Origin: UBA4823 sp034436035
GTDB taxonomy: Bacteria; Chloroflexota; Anaerolineae; Anaerolineales; UBA4823
Reading direction: 5' to 3'
Length of the DNA stretch: 17,545 nucleotides
Assembly (NCBI GenBank): GCA_034436035.1
Contig: DAOTVW010000263.1
Coordinates: 1-17,545, forward strand
In this document: positions 1 to 6,156 of the stretch, in pieces
Position numbering within the stretch: the stretch's first letter is position 1
Layout: each line of letters opens with the position of its first letter
Position numbers and translations under genes: made by a program
Notes under the pieces: generated by a model
The model's database searches: none
What the model saw: only the letters and a program-made list of their open reading frames with translations
Told to the model about the DNA's origin: nothing

Positions 1-670
1 GAACCTCTTGTCCATTTGAGCGACTCAATAATCATTGGTTCCGGTAAGACCTGTCAGGTTTGACCTGGGTAGCATTTGCTCTGATAAGACCTGTCAGGTT
101 TGAACTTGCATGCTCTGAAAGTCTTGCCTACCGGGTTTTGTGTCCAGAAAAGCAATTCAATCAACATCGGCTTGATTAAAACCTGACAGGTCTCCTAAAG
201 AGTCTTACATACTGAACCTCTTGTCCATGTGCGCGATTCAATCATCATTGGCTCTGATAAGACCTGTCAGGTTTGAACTTGGTAGCATTGGCTCTGATAA
301 GACCTGTCAGGTTTGAACTGGGTTGCGTAGGCGCTGGTGACAATCAATAAATATTAAAACCTGACAGGTCTCCTAAAGAGTCTTACATACCGAACCTCTT
401 GTCCATTTGAGCGACTCAATATTCATTGGTTCTGGTAAGACCTGTCAGGTTTGAACCGGGTAGCATTGGCTCTGGTGAGACCTGTCAGGTTTGAACTGGG
501 TAGCATTGGCTCTGATAAGACCTGTCAGTTTTGAACTGGGTAGCGTAGGCGCTGGTGATTATCCATAAATATTAAAACCTGACAGGTCTCCTAAAGAGTC
601 TTACATACTGAACCTCTTGTCCATTTGAGCGACTCAATAATCAGTGGCTCTAGGAAGACCTGTCAGGTTT
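1..670. repeat. Composite array of 14-bp direct/inverted repeats
   Basis: The forward motif GACCTGTCAGGTTT starts at 48, 88, 261, 301, 439, 479, 519 (one mismatch) and 657. Its reverse complement AAACCTGACAGGTC starts at 179, 357 and 575. Each reverse copy is followed by exactly 68 bp (193-260, 371-438, 589-656; all similar in sequence) and then a forward copy, giving three 96-bp inverted-repeat modules (179-274, 357-452, 575-670) plus a partial one at 1-61. Forward copies then recur every 40 bp (x2 or x3), followed by a tail of 42 bp, or 77 bp in the first unit. The unit marker GAACCTCTTGTCCAT recurs at about 1, 214, 392 and 610. The motif core ACCTG-T-CAGGT is an odd-length palindrome. The array ends sharply at 670 and probably continues to the left. 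No transposase or cas gene is adjacent. It looks like a REP/BIME-type intergenic repeat; its function is unknown. Confidence 0.93.
439..558. repeat. Three tandem 40-bp sub-repeats within the array
   Basis: Three copies begin at 439, 479 and 519 with the same 14-bp motif, followed by a conserved 26-bp spacer containing GGGTAGCATTGGCTCTG. The other full units hold only two copies (48/88 and 261/301). The 218-bp versus 178-bp unit length differs by exactly one 40-bp copy, which is the signature of slippage or unequal crossover. The third copy has a G-to-T change in the motif (CAGTT instead of CAGGT). Confidence 0.85.
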
Positions 671-740
671 GAATTCGTTGATGTACGTTCGTTGCTGATG
701 GCTGGAAAAGTCCTGTCCGCAGTTGGTTTCAAAACACAAA

Positions 741-770
741 AAGTCTCCCAGCCATAATCAAGGGAGATTT
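741..770 (-). terminator. Hairpin with T-tract, reads best on the minus strand
   Basis: TCTCCC (744-749) pairs with GGGAGA (762-767), extended by a G-U and two A-U pairs to a 9-bp stem with a 12-nt loop. On the minus strand the stem is followed by TTTTTGTGTTTT, a usable U-tract, yet no minus-strand gene lies to its right before the plus-strand MFS gene. On the plus strand the 3' arm overlaps the Shine-Dalgarno-like AGGGAG of the small ORF at 775, so it could equally hide that site. Confidence 0.35.
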
Positions 771-774
771 GTCG

Positions 775-873
775 ATGGGAATCGGAGGAAGCATCAATGG
801 TGGAAATTCAGGCTACATTGGAGTTGTTACAATAGTAGATTATGTTTCAACGCTCTATCAGGAGCATAACTGA
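775..873 (+). CDS. Possible small peptide or gene remnant, 32 aa
   Basis: ATG at 775 is preceded by AGGGAG with 8-nt spacing and opens a 32-codon frame ending TGA at 871-873. The peptide is glycine-rich at the start (MGIGGSINGGNSGY) and then hydrophobic (IGVVTIVDYVSTLY). I do not recognise it. The frame stays open for some codons upstream of the ATG, so it may instead be the tail of a decayed gene. The only support is the SD/ATG pairing; length and isolation argue against a real gene. Confidence 0.18.
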   Translation: MGIGGSINGGNSGYIGVVTIVDYVSTLYQEHN

Positions 874-1047
874 AAGCTATTTAGTTGTGGTGAAAGTGCC
901 ACGATTAAATTTTAAAGGTTTCAGCAAGTTAGGCAGCATTGTTGTTCGATACACCCCAATTCCGGGATTTTGGTTTTTTTATTTGGCAGTTCACCGGACA
1001 AGATAAATTACTTTAGTAATTCAGCGGATACTTTTCGCTAGGTGTGG

Positions 1048-1092
1048 TAACATAAATGTTAATTAATTCTGTTTTTTTATGCGCATTAAAAA
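1048..1092. promoter_or_regulatory. Two palindromes upstream of the MFS transporter
   Basis: TAACATAAATGTTA (1048-1061) is a perfect inverted repeat with 6-bp arms. TTTTTTATGCGCATTAAAAA (1073-1092) is a 20-bp palindrome with one mismatched pair. Both sit 74-118 bp before the transporter start codon, a reasonable place for operators of a local regulator such as the XRE/cupin protein encoded at 2655. No -35/-10 pair was identified, so the role is inferred from position only. Confidence 0.3.
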
Positions 1093-1165
1093 CCGAAAGA
1101 AGTACCATTAACGGATGCTTCGTCATATACGGAAAAACTAGTACGTGGTGAGGAGGAATTTACCC

Positions 1166-2389
1166 ATGAAGGAAATGTCATATAAAATATATGGTTACCG
1201 CTGGGTTATCTTGCTGGCATTCATGCTATCAGTTGCCTTCAACCAATTGCTCTGGATTACCTTTGCACCGATTACCGGCCGGGCAGCACAATACTATCAC
1301 GTGTCTGATTTAAGCATTGGTATCTTATCCATGAGCTTCATGATTGCTTATTTGATTGTCTCGATTCCTGCTTCATGGGTTATTGATACGTACGGTTTTC
1401 GCGTGGCAGTTGGGATTGGTGCAGCATTAACCGGCATATTTGGCTTAATGCGCGGTTTGGTTGCCTCCAACTACACCCTGGTTTTAATTGCCCAAATTGG
1501 AATTGCCGTCGGCCAGCCATTTATCCTTAATGCCGTGACCAAAGTTGCTGCCCGCTGGTTCCCGTTACAGGAACGCGCCACCGCCGCCGGCTTTGGCTCC
1601 CTGGCGATTTATCTGGGAATTTTGGTCGGTATGGCGCTAACTCCCGCAATCACTCTGCAGCTCGGTATCAGCAGCATGTTACTGATTTATGGCAGCGGTG
1701 CGTTGCTGGCAGGGATAATATTTCTCTTTGCAGCGCGGGAATACCCACCCACTCCACCCGGCCCAGCCGATCAAGAAGAGCGGGCATTGATGTTTGATGG
1801 TTTGAAACAAGCCCTGCGCAAAGGGAATTTTCTCCTGTTGATGTTTATCTTTTTCATCGGCTTAGGCGTTTTCAATGCCGTAACCACATGGATCGAAGAC
1901 ATAGTCCGTCCGCGCGGTTTCAGCATTGCCCAAGCTGGTTATGCGGGCGGTTTGATGATTTTAGGGGGTGTGGTGGGCGCGTTGACTTTGCCGGCTGTCT
2001 CTGATCACTATCGCAAACGAGTCCCCTTTATCGTCCTCGCCCTCGCTGGCGCCATACCCGGCTTGGTTGGCATCACCTATGCACACAGCAGTTTTTGGTT
2101 AATGCTCTCGGCGTTCGTCCTTGGCTTTTTCCTGCTAAGCTCGGGTCCGATTGGCTTTCAGTTTGGCGCCGAGATCGCCCGTCCCACCCCAGAAGGCACT
2201 TCTAATGGACTGCTCTTATTAATGGGGCAAATCTCCGGCATCGTCTTTATCTTTGCCATGGATAGCTTTAAAGACGCATCTACCGGTTCAATGACCACCT
2301 CGTTATTGATATTAATTGGCTTGATGCTGGTGAGTTTACTGGTCGCCACGCAAATGCATGAATCGGGATTGTTGGAAAAAGCTGCTTAG
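1166..2389 (+). CDS. MFS transporter, 12 predicted TM helices
   Basis: This is a major facilitator superfamily permease of the inner membrane, 407 aa, the usual length for a 12-helix member. ATG 1166 was chosen because AGGAGG (1151-1156) lies 9 nt upstream; the GTG codons at 1145/1148 would place the SD inside the gene. Visible features are hydrophobic helices throughout, the inter-helix 2-3 loop with DTYGFR (about residues 74-79) and RWFPLQERATA (about 130-140). The latter is a pattern typical of the NarK/FLVCR-like MFS branch. A polar central loop (about 190-215) separates the two six-helix halves. Substrate cannot be read from the sequence. The gene stands alone, with the XRE/cupin regulator 265 bp downstream; that regulator could control it, but this is inference. 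Confidence 0.92.
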   Translation: MKEMSYKIYGYRWVILLAFMLSVAFNQLLWITFAPITGRAAQYYHVSDLSIGILSMSFMIAYLIVSIPASWVIDTYGFRVAVGIGAALTGIFGLMRGLVASNYTLVLIAQIGIAVGQPFILNAVTKVAARWFPLQERATAAGFGSLAIYLGILVGMALTPAITLQLGISSMLLIYGSGALLAGIIFLFAAREYPPTPPGPADQEERALMFDGLKQALRKGNFLLLMFIFFIGLGVFNAVTTWIEDIVRPRGFSIAQAGYAGGLMILGGVVGALTLPAVSDHYRKRVPFIVLALAGAIPGLVGITYAHSSFWLMLSAFVLGFFLLSSGPIGFQFGAEIARPTPEGTSNGLLLLMGQISGIVFIFAMDSFKDASTGSMTTSLLILIGLMLVSLLVATQMHESGLLEKAA

Positions 2390-2390
2390 T

Positions 2391-2436
2391 AATCTGAGGA
2401 ACACATTGGTGAGAAATTTATGCAGATTGTTTTTTA
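2391..2436 (+). terminator. Possible terminator after the MFS gene
   Basis: AATCTG (2391-2396), immediately after the stop codon, pairs with CAGATT (2423-2428), which is followed by GTTTTTTATATA. The stem is only 6 bp and the loop is 26 nt, so it is a weak candidate, though position and T-tract fit. Confidence 0.35.
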
Positions 2437-2552
2437 TATAAGTACATCAAACATGGTGGCTGTAAGGGAGAAACCTATATGCGACGATAAAAGGCATGCG
2501 GAATAAATATGACCGCAATGGAAAAGTAAAGCCGTTCCTTATCTTAGGACGA

Positions 2553-2596
2553 TTGCAATGTTAACAATAAATATTGATATAGATTTATGATATAGT
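2553..2596 (+). promoter_or_regulatory. Candidate promoter/operator of the XRE-cupin gene
   Basis: An AT-rich stretch just upstream of the regulator contains TTGCAA (2553-2558) and TATAGA (2578-2583) with 19-bp spacing. It also holds a direct repeat TGATATAG at 2575-2582 and 2588-2595, 13 bp apart, overlapping the possible -10. Such a repeat would suit autoregulation by the dimeric HTH protein encoded 60 bp downstream. No experimental-grade consensus is present. Confidence 0.3.
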
Positions 2597-2654
2597 ATTT
2601 GCAGTCAAGCAAAAATGAATTAACAGTGGATGAATGATAAATGGAGTAAAGGTA

Positions 2655-3257
2655 ATGAATCTATTTGATAAAGATGCCCCATCGGTAGATGTAGCCAACC
2701 GTTTACGGGAATTAAGGGAGGAACGGAATATTTCCCTTCGTGGTCTTGCCCAAAAGAGCGGTCTTTCTGCAAATGCACTAAGCTCCATTGAGCGCAGAAA
2801 AACCTCTCCATCCGTCAGCACCCTCTATAAATTAGCTGATGCACTCGGAGTTCCAATCACCTCTTTTTTCGCTCCGCCACCAGAGCGTAATCGGGTGGTC
2901 TTGATTCGATCTGGTGAAAGAACGCGCATGCCATTTCCACGCGGGTTGTGGGAAGGCTTAGGAGGCGAACAATTCATCGGTCGTGTCGAACCATTCTTAT
3001 TGACCCTTGAGGCTGGTGCTAGCAGTGGTCTTCATAATATTGTGCATACAGGTCATGAATTTGTGTTTTGCTTGCGCGGTCAATTGGAATATCATGTAGA
3101 AAATCAAAACTATTTACTTGAAGCCGGCGACGCACTTCTGTTCTCTGCTTTTCAACGCCATCGCTGGAGAAATCCTGGCAACACGGTCACCAACGCATTA
3201 ATCGTTCTGTCCGATTTTGCTGAGGGTGAAAACCCAAAAGAAATCCATATCGTTTAA
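2655..3257 (+). CDS. XRE-family transcriptional regulator with C-terminal cupin
   Basis: A cytoplasmic DNA-binding regulator of 200 aa. ATG 2655 is preferred over ATG 2634 because GGAG (2643-2646) lies 8 nt before it. Residues about 14-70 form an XRE/Cro-type helix-turn-helix (RLRELREERNISLRGLAQKSGLS, then LSSIERRKTSPSVSTL, typical of the family; quoted in two pieces). Residues about 110-190 form a cupin barrel: HNIVHTGHEFVFCLRG carries H127, H131, H134 and E135 of cupin motif 1, and GDALLFSAFQRHRW carries motif 2. The HTH-cupin architecture is that of PuuR/SutR-like regulators, where the cupin senses a small molecule or metal. The ligand is unknown. The neighbours are an MFS transporter (upstream) and the sulfur operon (downstream), either of which could be a target. 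Confidence 0.9.
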   Translation: MNLFDKDAPSVDVANRLRELREERNISLRGLAQKSGLSANALSSIERRKTSPSVSTLYKLADALGVPITSFFAPPPERNRVVLIRSGERTRMPFPRGLWEGLGGEQFIGRVEPFLLTLEAGASSGLHNIVHTGHEFVFCLRGQLEYHVENQNYLLEAGDALLFSAFQRHRWRNPGNTVTNALIVLSDFAEGENPKEIHIV

Positions 3258-3298
3258 TCGGATTTTCACGAAAACCGATCAATTTAATTCATTTTTTT
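3257..3298 (+). terminator. Terminator-like hairpin after the XRE-cupin gene
   Basis: ATCGG-A-TTTT (3257-3266) pairs with AAAA-CCGAT (3271-3279) around a CACG loop, giving a 9-bp stem with one bulged A directly at the stop codon. A run of seven T follows at 3292-3298, 12 nt beyond the stem, farther than in a classical intrinsic terminator. Confidence 0.5.
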
Positions 3299-3421
3299 GA
3301 AATGGCGATGAACTTAAGTCGCATAATTAAGTTTTATTCTCTATAAACATTCCCACACCTCAGCGAAGATAATAACAAAATAGTGAATAGAAAGGAAAGA
3401 AATATATTTATTTGTAACAGG

Positions 3422-3481
3422 ACATATTGGACTATTAATATCATGTTACATTAAACATGGTTCAATGTGATTTTTATCACT
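3422..3481. promoter_or_regulatory. Cluster of inverted repeats including a CRP/FNR-like site
   Basis: Three dyads lie side by side before the arsR promoter: ACATATT/AATAT-c-ATGT (3422-3446), CATGTT/AACATG (3442-3459), and TGTGATTTTTATCACT (3466-3481). The last matches the CRP-type consensus TGTGA-N6-TCACA at 9 of 10 arm positions. Its centre lies roughly 60-77 bp before the likely start points, the zone used by CRP/FNR-family activators. Binding by such a factor is inference. Confidence 0.4.
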
Positions 3482-3514
3482 AGTTGTCATTTTAGTAATT
3501 GATTATCATCTCCT

Positions 3515-3543
3515 TTGCATGTATATGGATATACATATATATT
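3515..3543 (+). promoter_or_regulatory. arsR-sqr operon promoter with 18-bp palindromic operator
   Basis: TTGCAT (3515-3520) and TATATT (3538-3543) are separated by exactly 17 bp. Almost the whole spacer is a perfect palindrome, ATGTATAT-GG-ATATACAT (3519-3536). ArsR/SmtB repressors bind AT-rich 12-2-12-like dyads overlapping promoters, so the first gene product (3565-3939) is the obvious ligand and autoregulation is expected. The predicted start point is near 3550, leaving a leader of about 15 nt. Confidence 0.6.
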
Positions 3544-3564
3544 CAATTTCGTAAAGGAGGAACA

Positions 3565-3939
3565 GTGGCAGTAAATCATAACTTGGTCGAGGAAATCCAC
3601 CGCCTGCATGCCCATATCTGCAGTGGATTAGCCGATCCAACCCGCATCATGATCCTTTATGCCCTGGCAGAATCGCCCCTTTCCGTTACCCAAATCGCAG
3701 AAACGTTGGATATGCCCCAGCCTTCTATCTCTCGCCACCTTAAACATTTACGCGATTGCGGATTAGTCCAATTCGATCGTGATGGCCAAACCCTTTATTA
3801 CCGACTAAAAGATCCACGCGTCTTGGAAGCGCTGAATATCCTTCGCGCGATTATGACCGATTTTTTGGAAGAACGCGCCCATCTTATCAACGAAGCACTT
3901 TACACAAATATTCTAACTTTTCAGGAGAAATCACAATGA
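3565..3939 (+). CDS. ArsR-family winged-helix repressor
   Basis: A 124-aa cytoplasmic repressor, normal length for ArsR/SmtB. GTG 3565 was chosen because AAAGGAGG (3553-3560) lies 4 nt before it; the longer TTG start at 3499 would translate through the operator. The family core is visible: GLADPTRIMIL (about residues 21-31), then the HTH TQIAETLDMPQPSISRHLKHL (quoted in part; about 42-62) and the wing GLVQFDRDGQTLYYRL. Two cysteines are present, C19 (HAHICSGLADP) and C65 (LRDCGLV), plus a His-rich N-terminus (H5, H12, H15, H17). The spacing differs from what I recall of the SqrR/BigR persulfide-sensing dithiol, so the inducer could be persulfide, sulfide-derived or a metal. It heads the operon and overlaps sqr by 4 bp (ATGA), implying coupling and autoregulation. 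Confidence 0.9.
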   Translation: MAVNHNLVEEIHRLHAHICSGLADPTRIMILYALAESPLSVTQIAETLDMPQPSISRHLKHLRDCGLVQFDRDGQTLYYRLKDPRVLEALNILRAIMTDFLEERAHLINEALYTNILTFQEKSQ

Positions 3940-5171
3940 AAACGCTGCTCATTCTCGGTGCTGGCACCGGTGGAACCATGGTAGCCAATAAGATGGCTGA
4001 ACAACTTGATCCGATGGAATGGCGAATCGTTATCGTCGATCGAGATGAAACCCATTATTATCAACCTGGGTTTTTGTTTATCCCCTTCGGAATCTATACA
4101 CCCAGGGATGTGGTAAAACCAAAACGCAATTTCCTTCCCCCTGCTGTGGAAGTAATCTTCTCGGATATCGAAGTCATAGAACCAGAAAAAAATCAGGTGA
4201 TCCTCCGTAAAGGCAATCAAATCATCCGTTACGATTACCTTGTCATTGCAACCGGCAGCCATGTCCATCCCCAAGAAACCGAAGGTTTATTGGATGGCGG
4301 CGGCTGGGAAAAGAATATTTTTACTTTTTATACGTTAGATGGCGCAACAAAATTAGCCAATTTCCTGAAATATTGGAAGGGTGGTCGTTTGGTTCTTAAT
4401 GTTGCAGAAATGCCAATTAAATGTCCGGTAGCTCCTCTGGAGTTCTTGTTTTTAGCAGATTGGTTTTTTACCGAGCGTGGAATCCGAGATAAGGTCGAAA
4501 TCGTGTACGCAACACCGCTACCTGGTGCCTTCACGAAGCCACGTGCTTCCGCTATTTTAGGCGATTTGCTGGAACGGAAAGGCATCTCTCTCGAGGCAGA
4601 ATTCAACATTATGGAAGTGAACAACCAACGCCAGGTCATTCGCTCCTTTGATGAACGTGAGATTCATTATGACTTATTGGTCTCTATCCCAACCAATAAG
4701 GGCTCCGATGTAATTGAACGCTCACAACTAGGCGATGAATTAAACTTTGTTCCAACCGATAAGCATACCCTGCGTAGTCGAGATTGGGAAAATATTTTTA
4801 TCATTGGTGACGCTGGCAATGTCCCTGCATCCAAAGCCGGCTCAGTTGCTCATTTCATGTTAGATGTAGTAGTCGAGAATCTTCTCCGCAGTATCGAAGG
4901 TTTGGAATTGCTCCCCAAATTCGACGGACATGCTAATTGCTTTATTGAATCTGGCTTCGAAAAAGGAATCTTGATTGACTTCAATTATGAAGTTGAGCCA
5001 TTACCTGGCAAATATCCATTGCCTGGTTTTGGTCCTTTTACCCTTTTGCAAGAATCGTACGCTGACCATTGGGGCAAAATGATGTTCCGCTGGATGTACT
5101 GGAACATCTTACTCAAAGGGGGCGAATTGCCATTTGAATCACAAATGAGTATGGCTGGGAAATGGGTATAG
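3936..5171 (+). CDS. sqr: Sulfide:quinone oxidoreductase-like flavoprotein
   Basis: A 411-aa FAD-dependent pyridine nucleotide-disulfide-family oxidoreductase of the SQR/FCSD type. Such enzymes oxidise sulfide to sulfane sulfur or polysulfide and pass electrons to membrane quinone. Visible features are the Rossmann GAGTGG (8-13), VIATG (103-107), a catalytic-type cysteine in IKCPVAPLE (C163), the second FAD motif IFIIGDAGN (287-295), and C335 in HANCFIE. C163 and C335 match the disulfide pair of SQRs. The third cysteine, near residue 128 in three-cysteine SQRs, is missing; only GGGWEKN is found there. The C-terminus (about 375-395, many W/M/Y) suits monotopic membrane attachment. The start overlaps the arsR stop and DUF1641 follows after 10 nt. 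A related NAD(P)-linked or FCSD-like function cannot be excluded. Confidence 0.85.
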   Translation: MKTLLILGAGTGGTMVANKMAEQLDPMEWRIVIVDRDETHYYQPGFLFIPFGIYTPRDVVKPKRNFLPPAVEVIFSDIEVIEPEKNQVILRKGNQIIRYDYLVIATGSHVHPQETEGLLDGGGWEKNIFTFYTLDGATKLANFLKYWKGGRLVLNVAEMPIKCPVAPLEFLFLADWFFTERGIRDKVEIVYATPLPGAFTKPRASAILGDLLERKGISLEAEFNIMEVNNQRQVIRSFDEREIHYDLLVSIPTNKGSDVIERSQLGDELNFVPTDKHTLRSRDWENIFIIGDAGNVPASKAGSVAHFMLDVVVENLLRSIEGLELLPKFDGHANCFIESGFEKGILIDFNYEVEPLPGKYPLPGFGPFTLLQESYADHWGKMMFRWMYWNILLKGGELPFESQMSMAGKWV

Positions 5172-5181
5172 GAGATATTAC

Positions 5182-5817
5182 ATGGCAGAAGCAACCATCA
5201 CCCAAGATCAATTTGAATTATTAATGGATCGGCTTGACCGAATTGAGTCTTATTTAGCCGCCCAACAAAAACAAGCGGAAGAATTAGAGGAACTGAAACG
5301 CGATCTCATTCCGATCGGCAATCACATGATCAAAGTAACCATTGATGAATTAGCTGAAATCGGAAGTGAATTCCGTGTAGAAGATCTCTTCTTCCTCGTA
5401 AAACGCCTTTTACGTGACACCCATTTATTACTCAAAGCGCTAGATCAGTTAGAACTCTTGATGGGACTAAGCGAAGAAATCAATCGGTTGATGAAACCAA
5501 TCTTCAACACAACTGTGGAGGAATTGGACAAACTGGAACGTGAGGGGTTCTTTAATCTTGCAAAAGCCGGCTTTTTAGCAATCCGTCGCATTGCCAATCA
5601 ATTTGCCCCTGATGATGTGGACATCTTCGCCACCGAAATCAGCGGTGTGCTCGCCGCACTGCGTCAGCCCCCTGCTGAGACGCCCTCCTTAATGTCTATC
5701 ATGCGTGAAATGAATGATCCTCAGGTGCGCATTGGATTAGCGCGCACCATTAATATGCTTAAAGCACTCGGTAATTTACCGGGAAATCAAAACCATCTCA
5801 ATCAAAAAGGAGTGTGA
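5182..5817 (+). CDS. DUF1641 family protein
   Basis: A 211-aa soluble, mostly helical protein with ATG 5182 preceded by GGAG (5171-5174). Residues about 1-45 are heptad-like (LLMDRLDRIESYL, then AEELEELKRDL) and probably a coiled coil. Residues about 60-200 match my recollection of DUF1641, including the paired helices around ALDQLELLMGL and the C-terminal MNDPQVRIGLARTINMLKALG (quoted as the family's closing motif). No cysteine is present, so it is not a sulfur carrier itself. Members of this family often neighbour SQR genes, and a role as an SQR partner or membrane adaptor is inferred from that. It lies 10 nt behind sqr and 3 nt before the tusE-like gene. Confidence 0.82.
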   Translation: MAEATITQDQFELLMDRLDRIESYLAAQQKQAEELEELKRDLIPIGNHMIKVTIDELAEIGSEFRVEDLFFLVKRLLRDTHLLLKALDQLELLMGLSEEINRLMKPIFNTTVEELDKLEREGFFNLAKAGFLAIRRIANQFAPDDVDIFATEISGVLAALRQPPAETPSLMSIMREMNDPQVRIGLARTINMLKALGNLPGNQNHLNQKGV

Positions 5818-5820
5818 AAG

Positions 5821-6123
5821 ATGAACGTACTCGTAAATCTCCCATTGAACGAAGAGGGTTTCCTCACCGATCCTAATGTTTGGAATGAGGAAATCGCCGT
5901 TGCATTGGCAGAGAATGAAGGCATTGAACTAACAGACAAGCATTGGGAAATTATCCGCTTTTGCCGCAAATTTGCCGCGGAGAACGGCGCTCCACCAACT
6001 TTGCGCCAAATAACCAGTGGCAGTGGATTCTCCACGAAAGAACTTTTCCAATTGTTCCCGAAAGGCCCAGCCAAAAAAGTTGCCCGTATCGCCGGATTGG
6101 GTAAGCCAGAAGGTTGTATTTAG
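5821..6123 (+). CDS. TusE/DsrC-family sulfur carrier, single C-terminal cysteine
   Basis: A 100-aa protein of the DsrC/TusE/RspA family, small cytoplasmic carriers that hold persulfide on the penultimate cysteine of a flexible C-terminal arm. The start ATG 5821 follows AAGGAG in the end of the previous gene. Family marks are FLTDPNVWNEEIA (14-26), LTDKHWEIIRFCRKF (37-51), ELFQLFPKGPAKK (74-86) and the C-terminus GKPEGCI with C99 (CysA) penultimate. The position 11 residues earlier, Cys (CysB) in true DsrC, is A88 here, so the intramolecular disulfide or trisulfide chemistry of DsrC is not possible. TusE-type relay of a single persulfide is expected. C48 lies in the helical body. Partners should be DsrE2 (next gene) and SQR-derived sulfur. 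Confidence 0.9.
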   Translation: MNVLVNLPLNEEGFLTDPNVWNEEIAVALAENEGIELTDKHWEIIRFCRKFAAENGAPPTLRQITSGSGFSTKELFQLFPKGPAKKVARIAGLGKPEGCI

Positions 6124-6156
6124 TCTAGGATCAGAGAGGTGTTCCAATAGAATTTT

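Larger units (their letters stand above)
671..1165. other. Long non-coding stretch upstream of the MFS gene
   Basis: No ORF longer than about 32 codons is convincing here. The region holds a hairpin at 741-770, a weak terminator-like element at 956-980 (CCAA/TTGG arms followed by seven T), and two palindromes that may be operators for the MFS gene. These are TAACAT-AA-ATGTTA at 1048-1061 and an imperfect 20-bp palindrome centred on ATGCGCAT at 1073-1092. No clear sigma-A promoter could be placed. Confidence 0.6.
3258..3564. other. 307-bp regulatory intergenic region before the sulfur operon
   Basis: No coding potential was seen. From left to right it holds the terminator-like hairpin of the XRE-cupin gene, about 120 bp of AT-rich sequence without visible structure (3300-3420), the dyad cluster at 3422-3481, and the promoter with its palindromic operator at 3515-3543. 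Confidence 0.7.

Noticed and set aside
1..670. CRISPR array
   Set aside because: Repeats are only 14 bp, occur in both orientations, the spacers are themselves repeated, and no cas gene is present.
1145..1165. GTG start for the MFS gene
   Set aside because: The strong AGGAGG would then lie inside the gene; ATG 1166 at 9 nt from that SD is better.
3499..3564. TTG start at 3499 for the ArsR gene
   Set aside because: It would place the promoter and operator inside the coding sequence, and the added residues do not resemble ArsR; GTG 3565 follows AAAGGAGG.
3921..4274. Antisense ORF of 117 codons opposite sqr
   Set aside because: It lies fully opposite a well-supported gene, with no family features and no SD; shadow frame.
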